A DNA stretch of 64,000 nt from Hoeflea phototrophica DFL-43 (GCF_000154705.2 NZ_CM002917.1:4181319-4245318), one strand, 5' to 3'; shown: positions 52,212-60,439, counted from the stretch's first letter. The notes: a model not told the origin generated them from the sequence alone. Numbers and translations: made by a program.

Positions 52212-53099
52212 TCAAACCTCTTTGTAGAAGACGCGAATATAGATCTGCGCCAGAATGATTGTAATGATCAGCAGGATGATCGCCTGCGCCGAGGCAAGGC
52301 CCTGATCGAAACCGCGAAAACCGACACGTTGAATCATCAGGGAAATGAATTCGGTCGCAGCGCCAGGCCCGCCACGGGTCAATGTAAAGACCATATCGAA
52401 CAGTTTAAGCGTGTCTGCTGTGCGCAAGATCAGCACCGCCACAAGACCAGGCAGCAAGAACGGCAATTGCACATAGCGAAGAACAGTCCACCAACTCTTG
52501 GTTTCAAGCCGGGCTGCCTCTTCGACCTCACCAGGAACCATGGTCAGCCCCGCAAGCAGCACCAAGGCCACGAATGGCGTCCATTGCCAGACATCCCAGA
52601 AAATGATCATGGCGAATGCATTGGTTGGATCACCGATCCAGTTGATGTCGGCTCCGCCGAGCAACTGGTTTATGACGCCGAATTTCTGGTTGAACATCAC
52701 CTGTCCCAGCAGACCGACAACCGCATAGGTGGTTGCCATTGGAAGGACCAGGGAAAGACGGGCCAGAGTCTTCAGAAGGGTGAGCCCCGGCTTGTGCAGC
52801 ACCAATGCGACCCCCAGGCCAAAAACCAGCTGCAACGGGAGCGCGGTACCCAACAGGAAGAAAGTTCGTCCCATGGCCTGCCAGAACACTTCGTCCGTCA
52901 AAACGGTCCAATAGTTCGCAAGGCCAATAAACTCGACGTTCTTGAGCTTGGTCAGATTGAAGAAATGCAGGGATGTCCAAGCCGCATAGAGAAGCGGAGC
53001 AATCCCGACCAAAGCCAAGCCAAGCACGGCCGGACCTATGAAGGCAAATATAGTTCGTTTGGAAACCTGTCCGCGCATAGAGTGTATCCCGGCAGCCAT
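52212..53099 (-). CDS. Carbohydrate ABC transporter permease (MalF type)
   Basis: This ~295-residue permease has six main membrane helices and the EAA loop EEAARLETKSWWTVLRYVQLPFLLPG. Its start is not certain: ATGs at 53099 and 53078 are possible and neither has a strong Shine-Dalgarno. A stable hairpin lies directly upstream, so translation may be lower than that of the binding protein gene. Confidence 0.9.
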   Translation of the reverse strand: MAAGIHSMRGQVSKRTIFAFIGPAVLGLALVGIAPLLYAAWTSLHFFNLTKLKNVEFIGLANYWTVLTDEVFWQAMGRTFFLLGTALPLQLVFGLGVALVLHKPGLTLLKTLARLSLVLPMATTYAVVGLLGQVMFNQKFGVINQLLGGADINWIGDPTNAFAMIIFWDVWQWTPFVALVLLAGLTMVPGEVEEAARLETKSWWTVLRYVQLPFLLPGLVAVLILRTADTLKLFDMVFTLTRGGPGAATEFISLMIQRVGFRGFDQGLASAQAIILLIITIILAQIYIRVFYKEV

Positions 53100-53102
53100 T
53101 GT

Positions 53103-53129
53103 GGAAGCGGCGCATGGCGCGCCGCTTCC
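53103..53129 (-). terminator. Stem-loop between binding-protein and permease genes
   Basis: GGAAGCGGCGC and GCGCCGCTTCC form a perfect 11-bp stem with a 5-base loop and no T-run. Such structures stabilise the upstream binding-protein mRNA and reduce permease output. Confidence 0.7.
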
Positions 53130-53142
53130 GCTTCTCGTCAAT

Positions 53143-53171
53143 GTTACTGCGCGAAGTGTTACTGCGCGAGT
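53143..53171. repeat. 15-base tandem duplication at the binding-protein stop codon
   Basis: GTTACTGCGCGA occurs twice in tandem (period 15). It duplicates the last codons and the TAA stop of the binding protein gene, with the second stop just outside the reading frame. Confidence 0.6.
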
Positions 53172-54502
53172 GGCTTCGCACCGGAATAGTAGCCGGCAGC
53201 CTCGAGGATCGCTTCCATACGGGTGCCAATCTCTTGAGCACCTTCTTCGGTGGTCACTTCACCCAGCATCATCTTTGTGCCCCACTCCTGCACCACCTCG
53301 GTGACTTCAGGCCATTCCGCGAAACGGGGACGGAATTCAGGCACACCTTCCTGCCAGCTCTCGACCAGGGCCGGGATGTATTTGAAGGTCTCGGCCAGCT
53401 TGGGATCGGCATAAGCCGATTGCCGTGCGGACACGCCGCCACGTTCGACATACTCTACAGCATTGGCCTTTGATGTTGCCCACTGAATGAACAGATAGGC
53501 AGCGGCCTGCTCGGCCTCATCCGCCTGGCTTGCCACAGCCATCGAGAAGCCGCCAAGAGCAGGCTTGCGGCCGGCCGGCCCCTTCGGCTCCGGAGCGATC
53601 TCGACGCAATCGGCAACCTTCGACGTCTCCGGCGACACCACACTGGAGTAGAATGCCGACCACTCCGTGATGATCGCAATATCGCCCTGCGCAAAGCCGT
53701 TGACGACTTCAGCATGGTCATAGGCCACAATCCCGTCGGGCATGTACTGCATCAGCTCCTGACGGAACTTGAGACCCGCCTGCGACTCTGGCGAATTCAG
53801 GTTGGATTTGAATTCGGCGTTCAGGAACGACCCACCAAACGGCCAGATCATGCGGGCAAAACTATCCGCGGACTGGGTCTCATTGCGCTTGGACTGAAGC
53901 GCAAATGCATATTTGCCGTCCTTTGTCAGAGCCGGACCATAAACGTCCTTCAACTCCTGCCATGTTTCAGGCGGGCCATCGAAACCTGCCGCTTCGAGCA
54001 TGCAGCGGTTGTAGAACATCAGGCCCGAATAGTTGTCCACCGGAAGCCCATAAATGGTATCGTTCCAGCCACCAAAGGCGTTCAGCACGAGCGGGAAAAA
54101 GTCATCAATATCCAAGTCCGGATCGACGGTATCGGGGAACTTGGCCTGAACATCGGCAAGCGGCACAATCCAGTCATTTTCCGCGAAGTTGCCGATCCAC
54201 ACAAGATCGATCAAGGCAACATCGAGATCGCCGCCAGCGACGAAATCGCGGACCTGCTCACCAAGCGCATTTTCGTAGGGATGCTTGATGATGTTCACCT
54301 TGATGCCGGTTTCGGCCTCGAACTCAGGCAGCATCGCCTCAATTGCCTCGTAGCCGGGGCGCAGCAGAAACACAACGTCAACCGTGGTCCCAGCATAAGG
54401 CTCGGCCGCTTTAGCCAGGCTCCAGCCATGGCTTTCAGCCATTGCGTTGGTGGCCATGAGCCCCGCAAAAGCCACTGAACACAGTAGTTTCTTCACACTC
54501 AT
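53159..54502 (-). CDS. Carbohydrate ABC transporter substrate-binding protein
   Basis: This 447-residue protein has a Sec signal (MSVKKLLCSVAFAGLMATNAMA, cleaved near residue 22). It then shows the extracellular solute-binding type 1 pattern (EFEAETGIKVNII, GLPVDNYSGLMFYN, DIAIITEWSAF). It captures the polyol or sugar for the two permeases. AGGAG lies 8 bases before the ATG. It is the first gene of the long operon, divergent from the ATPase. Confidence 0.93.
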   Translation of the reverse strand: MSVKKLLCSVAFAGLMATNAMAESHGWSLAKAAEPYAGTTVDVVFLLRPGYEAIEAMLPEFEAETGIKVNIIKHPYENALGEQVRDFVAGGDLDVALIDLVWIGNFAENDWIVPLADVQAKFPDTVDPDLDIDDFFPLVLNAFGGWNDTIYGLPVDNYSGLMFYNRCMLEAAGFDGPPETWQELKDVYGPALTKDGKYAFALQSKRNETQSADSFARMIWPFGGSFLNAEFKSNLNSPESQAGLKFRQELMQYMPDGIVAYDHAEVVNGFAQGDIAIITEWSAFYSSVVSPETSKVADCVEIAPEPKGPAGRKPALGGFSMAVASQADEAEQAAAYLFIQWATSKANAVEYVERGGVSARQSAYADPKLAETFKYIPALVESWQEGVPEFRPRFAEWPEVTEVVQEWGTKMMLGEVTTEEGAQEIGTRMEAILEAAGYYSGAKPLAQ

Positions 54503-54535
54503 ATTCGATCTCCTCCCTTATCGCAGTAAATGATT

Positions 54536-54549
54536 GACATTCATATGTC
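54536..54549. promoter_or_regulatory. Dyad GACAT-N4-ATGTC in the divergent promoter
   Basis: GACAT and ATGTC arms face each other around TCAT, 34 bases upstream of the binding-protein start. It is a candidate operator or promoter element for the SorC-type regulator. Confidence 0.4.
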
Positions 54550-54557
54550 TCTGCGTG

Positions 54558-54571
54558 ATTACAAATGTAAT
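54558..54571. promoter_or_regulatory. Dyad ATTACA-N2-TGTAAT in the divergent promoter
   Basis: ATTACAAATGTAAT is a perfect inverted repeat with a 2-base spacer between the divergent operon and the ATPase gene. With the neighbouring dyad it makes a likely regulator site. Confidence 0.45.
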
Positions 54572-54650
54572 TGGGACTGGTTCAGAAATGCAAGCCCTTT
54601 TTTTGGCCAGACATCTGAGATAGGAAAACTGGATATGGAGGAGTTCCAAG

Positions 54651-55667
54651 GTGGCAACCGTTGAAATCCGGAAAATCAATAAATTTTACGGCAAGATGCA
54701 GGCGCTATTTGACGTGGACCTGGACATATCCGATGGCGAGTTTGTCGTCTTTGTCGGACCATCGGGTTGCGGAAAGTCCACGCTTCTGCGTGCACTCGCA
54801 GGATTGGAAAGCATCAGTTCAGGCACCCTTTTGATCGGCGGCAAAGACGTGTCTCATGCCGAACCTGCGGACCGCGACGTCTCCATGGTTTTCCAATCCT
54901 ATGCGCTTTATCCCCATATGACCGTACGACAGAACATGGAGTTCGGCATGAAGGTGAACGGCGTGGCTGCCGACGAACGCAACAACCGGATCATGGAAGC
55001 CGCGCGCATCCTGCAACTGACAGACTACCTTGACCGCAAGCCGTCCCAGCTTTCCGGCGGGCAGCGTCAGCGGGTCGCCATCGGGCGCTCCATTGTCAAG
55101 AATCCTGCGGTCTTTCTGTTTGATGAGCCGCTGTCAAATCTTGACGCAAAGCTCAGGGTTCAAATGCGGGTGGAGCTCGAGTCCCTGCACAAGCAACTGG
55201 CCGCAACGATGATCTATGTGACTCACGATCAGGTGGAAGCCATGACGATGGCTGACAAGATCGTTGTTCTCAATGGCGGCCGCGTCGAGCAGGTCGGGAC
55301 CCCGATGGAAATCTATCATACGCCAGACAGCAAATTCGTGGCTGAATTCATCGGCTCCCCGGCCATGAATGTGTTTGAACTCAAGGGAATGAGCAATCTG
55401 CCGCTTCGCCCTGATACGGTCTATGTTGGCTGCCGCCCCGAGCATCTTGTCATCGCACCGAAGGGTGGGGGAAACCTTGATGCTTCAGTCAAGAACAAGG
55501 AACAGCTGGGAGGCGAGAATCTGCTTTATCTGGCGATTGAGGATGGGCCAACACTTGTCGCGCGGGTTGATGGAGACGACCAAACCTCCGTCGGAGATGA
55601 AATCGGTTTGAAGATTCCCGAAACACGCATGCACCAGTTTGATCGTGATGGCCGTGCACTTCGATAA
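54651..55667 (+). CDS. Carbohydrate ABC transporter ATP-binding protein (UgpC/MalK type)
   Basis: This 338-residue ATPase has Walker A GPSGCGKST, signature LSGGQRQRV, Walker B with FDEPLSNLDAKLR, and a C-terminal TOBE/MalK-type regulatory domain. It powers the permeases encoded on the opposite strand. The GTG at 54651 has GGAGGAG upstream. Separation from its partner genes, with a divergent promoter, suggests that the two arms are controlled together. Confidence 0.93.
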   Translation: MATVEIRKINKFYGKMQALFDVDLDISDGEFVVFVGPSGCGKSTLLRALAGLESISSGTLLIGGKDVSHAEPADRDVSMVFQSYALYPHMTVRQNMEFGMKVNGVAADERNNRIMEAARILQLTDYLDRKPSQLSGGQRQRVAIGRSIVKNPAVFLFDEPLSNLDAKLRVQMRVELESLHKQLAATMIYVTHDQVEAMTMADKIVVLNGGRVEQVGTPMEIYHTPDSKFVAEFIGSPAMNVFELKGMSNLPLRPDTVYVGCRPEHLVIAPKGGGNLDASVKNKEQLGGENLLYLAIEDGPTLVARVDGDDQTSVGDEIGLKIPETRMHQFDRDGRALR

Positions 55668-56397
55668 GGGCCAGGCATTCCTGGCAAGCCTCAGCGACAG
55701 CCCCGGTCGTTCGTTTGGCATCCCTGATCTCGTGATCTTTGATTTCGACGGCGTGATCGCAGACAGCGAGCTGATCTCGCTGGCATCTCTGCAAACCGCC
55801 CTGAACGATTTTGGGGTGCAACTGGAGCTGCCCGAGGTCCAGCGGCGGTTTCTGGGCAAATCAGTTGGCCAGATAAAGACCGAGGCAAACACCCTGAACC
55901 CGAATGGGATATGGGATGGCTTTGACAAGCATTGGTATTCGGTTCTGTTCGACCGCTTCGAAAAGGAGTTAGCCTCGCTCCCCGGTGTCGTCAGTCTGTT
56001 GGACCGGCTCGACGAGCTCGGCCTACCCTATTGCATCGCCTCAAGCGGCAGCTTGAAACGGATCAATTTTGCTTTGAACATTATAGGCTTAACCTCACGG
56101 TTCCGTCACGTCTTCAGCTCGGAACAAGTCAATCAGGGCAAGCCTGCTCCAGATCTTTTTTTGCATGCGGCCAACACCTTGGGGGCGAAGCCGGAACGAT
56201 GCATTGTCATCGAAGATTCTGCCTTCGGCATTCAGGCAGGAAGGTCTGCCGGCATGCACACCATCGGCTTCCTGGGAGGGGCTCACCTTGAAGGCTTGGA
56301 GGGTTCGCACCGGAACTTGCTGCTGGAACAGGGCGCTCACGATATCATATACGCCCTTGATGAGATCACATTCAGCAGCCCCCGGCGTATGAGCTGA
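55648..56397 (+). CDS. HAD-superfamily phosphatase (beta-phosphoglucomutase-like)
   Basis: This ~249-residue HAD protein has the nucleophile motif DFDGVIADSE near residue 28, a helical cap domain, motif II (CIASSGS) and IEDSAFGIQAGRSAG near the C-terminus. It may dephosphorylate a sugar phosphate or act as a phosphomutase-like enzyme. The start (ATG 55648, or TTG 55639) overlaps the ATPase gene by ~20 bases, so the two are co-translated. Role: removal or interconversion of a phosphosugar of the polyol pathway (inferred). Confidence 0.88.
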   Translation: MAVHFDKGQAFLASLSDSPGRSFGIPDLVIFDFDGVIADSELISLASLQTALNDFGVQLELPEVQRRFLGKSVGQIKTEANTLNPNGIWDGFDKHWYSVLFDRFEKELASLPGVVSLLDRLDELGLPYCIASSGSLKRINFALNIIGLTSRFRHVFSSEQVNQGKPAPDLFLHAANTLGAKPERCIVIEDSAFGIQAGRSAGMHTIGFLGGAHLEGLEGSHRNLLLEQGAHDIIYALDEITFSSPRRMS

Positions 56398-56435
56398 ATC
56401 CGGGCGATGATCGAGGGCGTTTGGGAGCCTGCTTT

Positions 56436-56452
56436 GCGGAAATCATTTCCGC
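56436..56452 (+). terminator. Hairpin after the HAD gene
   Basis: GCGGAA and TTCCGC form a perfect 6-bp stem around a 5-base loop, followed by GTTTAG. It is 38 bases past the stop and may end the ATPase-HAD message. Confidence 0.4.
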
Positions 56453-56599
56453 GTTTAGGGATGATACGCCTGACGATACAGGCAACGATACATTCTGAGT
56501 TTCTGACATTGGCAAAAGCCCTTGTTCTGGGCGGCCAGATTCAAAAAAACCTTATCTATCAAAAACTTGGGAATGTCCGCTTTTAGGGTCCCGAGGGGA

Positions 56600-56613
56600 T
56601 GGCGGAGAGGGTG
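56600..56613 (-). promoter_or_regulatory. Candidate attachment core, tRNA-Ser 3'-end-like
   Basis: TGGCGGAGAGGGTG is, on the minus strand, CACCCTCTCCGCCA, the form of a bacterial tRNA-Ser 3' end with CCA. The rest of a tRNA is not present next to it, so this would be the short copy made at integration. It lies 150 bases before the integrase gene. Confidence 0.35.
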
Positions 56614-56765
56614 TCTGCGAACTTAGAATTCAGGCAGGTGCAGGGACGTCCATTTTGTGTAATGATATCAATTCGTAATCCAAAACGCTAGTCTAACGGC
56701 GTCCAGTGGAATACGCTACAATCTGATTCCGAATGTGGTACGGAATGTGGTGTGTGAGAGTTTGG

Positions 56766-57947
56766 ATGTCGAAATCAAAAGGCCTGCATCCGGATAAAGC
56801 GCTGACCGCTTTGAAAATCCGTCAGATCAGTAAACCAGGCAGGTATGCCGATGGCAACGGACTTTATCTGATCGTTGACCCATCCGGCGCAAAGCGTTGG
56901 GTGCTGCGTACCATGGTGCAGGGCAGACGGCGCGACATCGGTCTTGGTGGCCTTTCGATCGTGTCCTTGGCGGAGGCCCGCGAAACTGCACGTCAGTACC
57001 GCCGTGTTGCCCGTGATGGCGGCGATCCGATCGCCGAGTTGCGCAAGAAGCCCGAAGATGCGCCAACCTTCAGCGAAGCAGCGGAGAGGGTTTTCAAGGA
57101 TCACAAAGCCAGCTGGGACAATCCGAAGCACCAGCAACAATGGATAACCACGCTCAGGACCTATGCATTTCCGGTTTTGGGGGAGATGCGAGTGGACCAG
57201 ATCCAGACACCGGATGTGTTGCGGGTGTTGTCGCCAATCTGGCTGAGCAAAGCAGAAACCGCGCGGCGAGTGCGGCAACGGATAGGGACCGTACTGGATT
57301 GGGCAGGGAGTGCCGGATATCGGCACGGCGAGAACCCGACATCCGGCGTCACCAAGGGTTTGCCCAAACAGCAAAAGAATAAGGGTCACCATGCCGCGCT
57401 CCCCTATGCGGAAGTTCCTGCTTTTGTGTCGCGGCTGCGATCATCGACCAATGACGGGCAAGCAGCACGGCTTGCTTTCGAATTCCTGATATTGACCGCC
57501 AGCCGTACCAGTGAAGTGCTGAAGGCGCGTTGGACAGAAATCGATCTGGAGGGGGCGATCTGGACCGTTCCCGCAGTGCGAATGAAAGCCAAGCGCATTC
57601 ACCGTGTGCCGTTGAGCACAAGGTGCCTAGAGATCCTCAAGGAGGCTCGGAAGCTGGATGTCGCCAGTCCCTATCTGTTCTCCGGTACCGCTAGCGACCG
57701 GCCTTTCTCCAACGCCGTGTTCCTCGCCATGCTTAAGCGGATGGAAGTCACCTGCACGGCGCACGGTTTCCGGTCTTCCTTCCGGGATTGGGCAGCAGAA
57801 ACCCCCAGCTACCCGCGTGATGTGGTGGAGATGGCGCTTGCCCATACCATCACAGACAAGACAGAAGCCGCCTATCGGCGCGGGGATATGCTGGACCGGA
57901 GACGAACCCTGATGCAGGATTGGTCGAAGTTTACCGATTCCTCATAA
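56766..57947 (+). CDS. int: Tyrosine-type site-specific integrase
   Basis: This 393-residue recombinase has the DUF4102-type arm-binding domain (DGNGLYLIVDPSGAKRWVLR), an SAM-like core-binding domain and the C-terminal catalytic domain. Catalytic residues are visible: Arg in ASRTSEVLKA, His-x-x-Arg in HGFRSSF, His in ALAHTITDKTE and Tyr in AAYRRG. This P4-type group usually integrates in tRNA genes. The ATG at 56766 (MSKSKGLH) is preferred over an earlier in-frame start. Confidence 0.93.
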   Translation: MSKSKGLHPDKALTALKIRQISKPGRYADGNGLYLIVDPSGAKRWVLRTMVQGRRRDIGLGGLSIVSLAEARETARQYRRVARDGGDPIAELRKKPEDAPTFSEAAERVFKDHKASWDNPKHQQQWITTLRTYAFPVLGEMRVDQIQTPDVLRVLSPIWLSKAETARRVRQRIGTVLDWAGSAGYRHGENPTSGVTKGLPKQQKNKGHHAALPYAEVPAFVSRLRSSTNDGQAARLAFEFLILTASRTSEVLKARWTEIDLEGAIWTVPAVRMKAKRIHRVPLSTRCLEILKEARKLDVASPYLFSGTASDRPFSNAVFLAMLKRMEVTCTAHGFRSSFRDWAAETPSYPRDVVEMALAHTITDKTEAAYRRGDMLDRRRTLMQDWSKFTDSS

Positions 57948-57979
57948 CCACGATTAACACGACTGAGGCTTGCTCAAGA

Positions 57980-59008
57980 ATGTCCAGAAATTCGAAAATA
58001 GAATTCCTATTTGATCACCAATTTCGTGGGCTTAAGAGCTTGAGAAAACGTTGTGCGATAACCCTGCTCTTGGATGACGCAAATGCTGAGAAAATCGCAG
58101 AGCGAATGTTTGTGTGCCTGAATAGTTCAAATGGACCAAGCCCCATAAAGTATAGCATAATAAGATCCTTGAAAAATTTTAACTTGTTTGAAGAGGAAAT
58201 GCTTGATGGCCGACACATTAAGTCAGCTTCCACCATTCTGTTGTGGATTAAAGCGGCGATCAACTATCGGCAAATGCTAAATGAGTTGCCTGATGAGGGG
58301 ATAGAAAAGCGATTCGACGAGATCCGTGCCGAACAACTTCAGGATGAGGCCGCAGTTGATGAGGAGGAGTTCTTCAACCACCACGATGCGGACGCAGATT
58401 TCAACTACTGGCTCGAAATGGCCTGCTGGAAACCGGAAGAAGCAGTCGCATTGTCAATGGGAAAAGACCCAAAGGTAGTGAACACGGCAACACTGAACAA
58501 AGAACTCGAGGAACGGATGAATGAGACAGCGGCTGCGTCTCAATCCGTATTCTTCAGAGAATACCTCAAACGATGCGAGCAGGTTAATCGTGCTCAAGAA
58601 ATCGGTAGGTTACCGGAAAACATCACCCCATCAGCCTTCTTAGAATGGGCGAATGGGCAGAAAATGGCTTTAGATGGAAAACTTGCAGAGTCCTTGGTTG
58701 GCTTTGCTGGCCCGAATTCTAACTCCAGCTCACATCAAAACGAAAATCTGCACGGTAAGACCCGTGGTGTTTTCTTAAAAATTATCTTTGGCCTAGCCGT
58801 CTCTCATTACGATCAAAGTACAGACCTTTATTCTCGGGAAAATACCGACGTGGCACGGCGGATTTCGGATGATCTCAGGCTGACCGGCATCGACGTGGAT
58901 GAAAAGACTGTCAGAAAATATCTGAAAGACGCTAGCGAGTACCTGATTGGTCAGGACATAAAGCTCAAAACGCCTTCAGCCTCAAACAGATCCAATAGGA
59001 CGCAATAG
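57980..59008 (+). CDS. Unknown protein with island-type C-terminal domain
   Basis: This 342-residue protein is not assignable to a named family. The middle shows NYWLEMACWKPEEAVALSMGK (~142-162), a pattern that recurs in hypothetical proteins of integrative elements. The last ~70 residues (FLKIIFGLAVSHYD, then ARRISDDLRL, VDEKTVRKYLKDA) look like a small helical domain with an HTH-like end, also seen at the C-terminus of such proteins. The first ~280 bases are A/T-rich and use rare codons, unlike their neighbours. The ATG at 57980 is preferred to a TTG inside the integrase gene. A DNA-binding role is possible. Confidence 0.6.
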   Translation: MSRNSKIEFLFDHQFRGLKSLRKRCAITLLLDDANAEKIAERMFVCLNSSNGPSPIKYSIIRSLKNFNLFEEEMLDGRHIKSASTILLWIKAAINYRQMLNELPDEGIEKRFDEIRAEQLQDEAAVDEEEFFNHHDADADFNYWLEMACWKPEEAVALSMGKDPKVVNTATLNKELEERMNETAAASQSVFFREYLKRCEQVNRAQEIGRLPENITPSAFLEWANGQKMALDGKLAESLVGFAGPNSNSSSHQNENLHGKTRGVFLKIIFGLAVSHYDQSTDLYSRENTDVARRISDDLRLTGIDVDEKTVRKYLKDASEYLIGQDIKLKTPSASNRSNRTQ

Positions 59009-59101
59009 CGTCCGGAATATTCCGCGGAACAAAGAATATTCCGCAAAAATTACCTCAGGTTCCGGTTGTCGGCAACGACGCAACCGCAAAGGAACCTTGA
59101 T

Positions 59102-59365
59102 ATGAGAAGCACGAAACTCCCACCCACAGGCTTCATACGCCTCAACGCCATCTTGGGCCCCAATGGTCCATTACCGATCAGCCGTTCAAGCTGGTTCGCC
59201 GGAGTGAAAGAGGGCCGCTTCCCAAAGCCGGTCGCTCTGGGACCGCGGACCTCAGCCTACAAAGTTGAGGACATCCGCGCGCTCTTGGCGCAGTTCGATG
59301 ACCAAGACCAGCCTGCTTCCCCATCTGTTGCACCAGCACAGGAAGTTGGGGGGACCGGCCAATGA
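59102..59365 (+). CDS. AlpA-like excisionase/transcriptional regulator
   Basis: This 87-residue protein has an AlpA-like winged HTH (TGFIRLNAILGPNGPLPISRSSWFAGVKEGRFPKPVALGPRTSAYKVEDIRALL). In P4-like elements AlpA controls the integrase and excision. The ATG at 59102 has AAGGA 7 bases upstream. Its stop overlaps the start of the next gene (ATGA), giving coupled translation. Confidence 0.78.
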   Translation: MRSTKLPPTGFIRLNAILGPNGPLPISRSSWFAGVKEGRFPKPVALGPRTSAYKVEDIRALLAQFDDQDQPASPSVAPAQEVGGTGQ

Positions 59366-60210
59366 CCTACCAGCGCTCGTTAGAGAAGCTCCTTGGTATG
59401 GAGACAGCAGAGGAAGCGGAAACCAGCTGGAATTTGCTTTGCAAGCGGGTCCGAAAAGCCGGGTTGGAAAGCTCCGGATTGGCGAAACTCCTCAAATGCA
59501 GCAACTGGACACCATGCCTGACCGAAGCCTGCCCGAAATGCAGGCGGCGGCTTAGAGTGAACCTGGTAGGCGAGTCCTGCCGGCTCGACTTACCCAATGC
59601 GAGTTTCATAAGAGCAAGCCTTGTCCCTGATGGGATGACGTGGGCACCTGGGACTTTGGGTGAGGTATACCTCACCCGGGTCATCCAGAACGTCCGGAAG
59701 CGGATCGAACGGTCTGACCTGGCCGACAAGATCATTGTCGGGGGACTGGACGTGTCTCACAACTCACTTGCCAACATAGTGAAGGCTTGGCAAGGGCAGC
59801 TCTACCTACTCGTCAACAGCGACGATAAGCGCCGCGTTGAAAAGGAGATCAGGGTTACGTTCGAGTTTGGTTCCTCCGCCCATCGGCCAATATCCGTGGC
59901 TTCGGTCAAGGATGGCGATTTTCTGAAATGCCTGACCTACTCGTACAAGAACGAGTTCTACCAGCGGTCCTCGTACCTGGAAAAGCGTCTCAAGAAGGAC
60001 GGTACGCCCCGCATGCGAACCAGCCCACAGGCCCTCAGCGTTGCTCAATCTCTTGAGCTTGCCACATGGTTTGCTGATTACGCGGTCGGTTCGCGATTGA
60101 TCCTTCGGAACATCAAGCGTGTAACGCCGCCGCAATCGCCGAAATTGATCCTTCAGCTGAAGAAGCCAATTGTCGGTAAGCGGAGTGCTTGTCGTCAAGG
60201 TGACGACTGA
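59362..60210 (+). CDS. Unknown 282-residue protein with Cys4 cluster
   Basis: No family is recognised. Residues 46-60 hold four cysteines (C-x5-C-x4-C-x2-C, TPCLTEACPKC), a likely zinc site; a basic patch follows (RRRLRV). The middle contains LGEVYLTRVIQNVRKRIERS and IIVGGLDVSHNSLANIV, and the rest is basic. Translation is coupled to the AlpA-like gene by an ATGA overlap. Being placed between AlpA and the DUF927 ATPase, a replication or initiator role is reasonable but unproven. Confidence 0.6.
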   Translation: MTYQRSLEKLLGMETAEEAETSWNLLCKRVRKAGLESSGLAKLLKCSNWTPCLTEACPKCRRRLRVNLVGESCRLDLPNASFIRASLVPDGMTWAPGTLGEVYLTRVIQNVRKRIERSDLADKIIVGGLDVSHNSLANIVKAWQGQLYLLVNSDDKRRVEKEIRVTFEFGSSAHRPISVASVKDGDFLKCLTYSYKNEFYQRSSYLEKRLKKDGTPRMRTSPQALSVAQSLELATWFADYAVGSRLILRNIKRVTPPQSPKLILQLKKPIVGKRSACRQGDD

Positions 60211-60227
60211 GGAATCGTTGAAACCCA

Positions 60228-60266
60228 CAACAGACGCGTCAAGCACACTTGTTGATGCGTCTGTTG
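60228..60266. terminator. Long hairpin after the Cys4 protein gene
   Basis: CAACAGACGC and GCGTCTGTTG form a perfect 10-bp outer stem, with an inner CAAG/CTTG. No T-run follows. It starts 18 bases past the stop and could be a terminator, an mRNA-stabilising stem, or a protein-binding site. Confidence 0.5.
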
Positions 60267-60427
60267 GCTAATCCGGTTTGACGGAAGCGTAACACTGCTA
60301 TCGCCGAAGTCGATCGGACAACCACTCTCACGAAACACCGAAACCAGCGCGGTAAGCGCGGCAAATCCCAATGCCGCGCGTACCTCGACACCACAACCAT
60401 GTCTCGATCCCTGAGAAATAGGACACG

Positions 60428-60434
60428 AAAAGGA
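60428..60434 (+). promoter_or_regulatory. Orphaned Shine-Dalgarno of the DUF927 gene
   Basis: AAAAGGA would lie 7 bases before the DUF927 ATG if the IS3 element were removed. The insertion now separates the two by about 1.2 kb. Confidence 0.65.
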
Positions 60435-60439
60435 AAATC

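Larger units (their letters stand above)
56398..56765. other. Junction between carbohydrate region and mobile element
   Basis: These 368 bases contain no gene. They hold the hairpin at 56436, the tRNA-3'-end-like sequence at 56600, and a C/T-poor stretch before the integrase gene. The chromosome/element boundary is probably here. Confidence 0.5.

Noticed and set aside
56580..56720. Complete tRNA gene at the element edge
   Set aside because: Only the 3' acceptor end is seen; no D-arm, anticodon arm or matching 5' acceptor strand could be built on either side.
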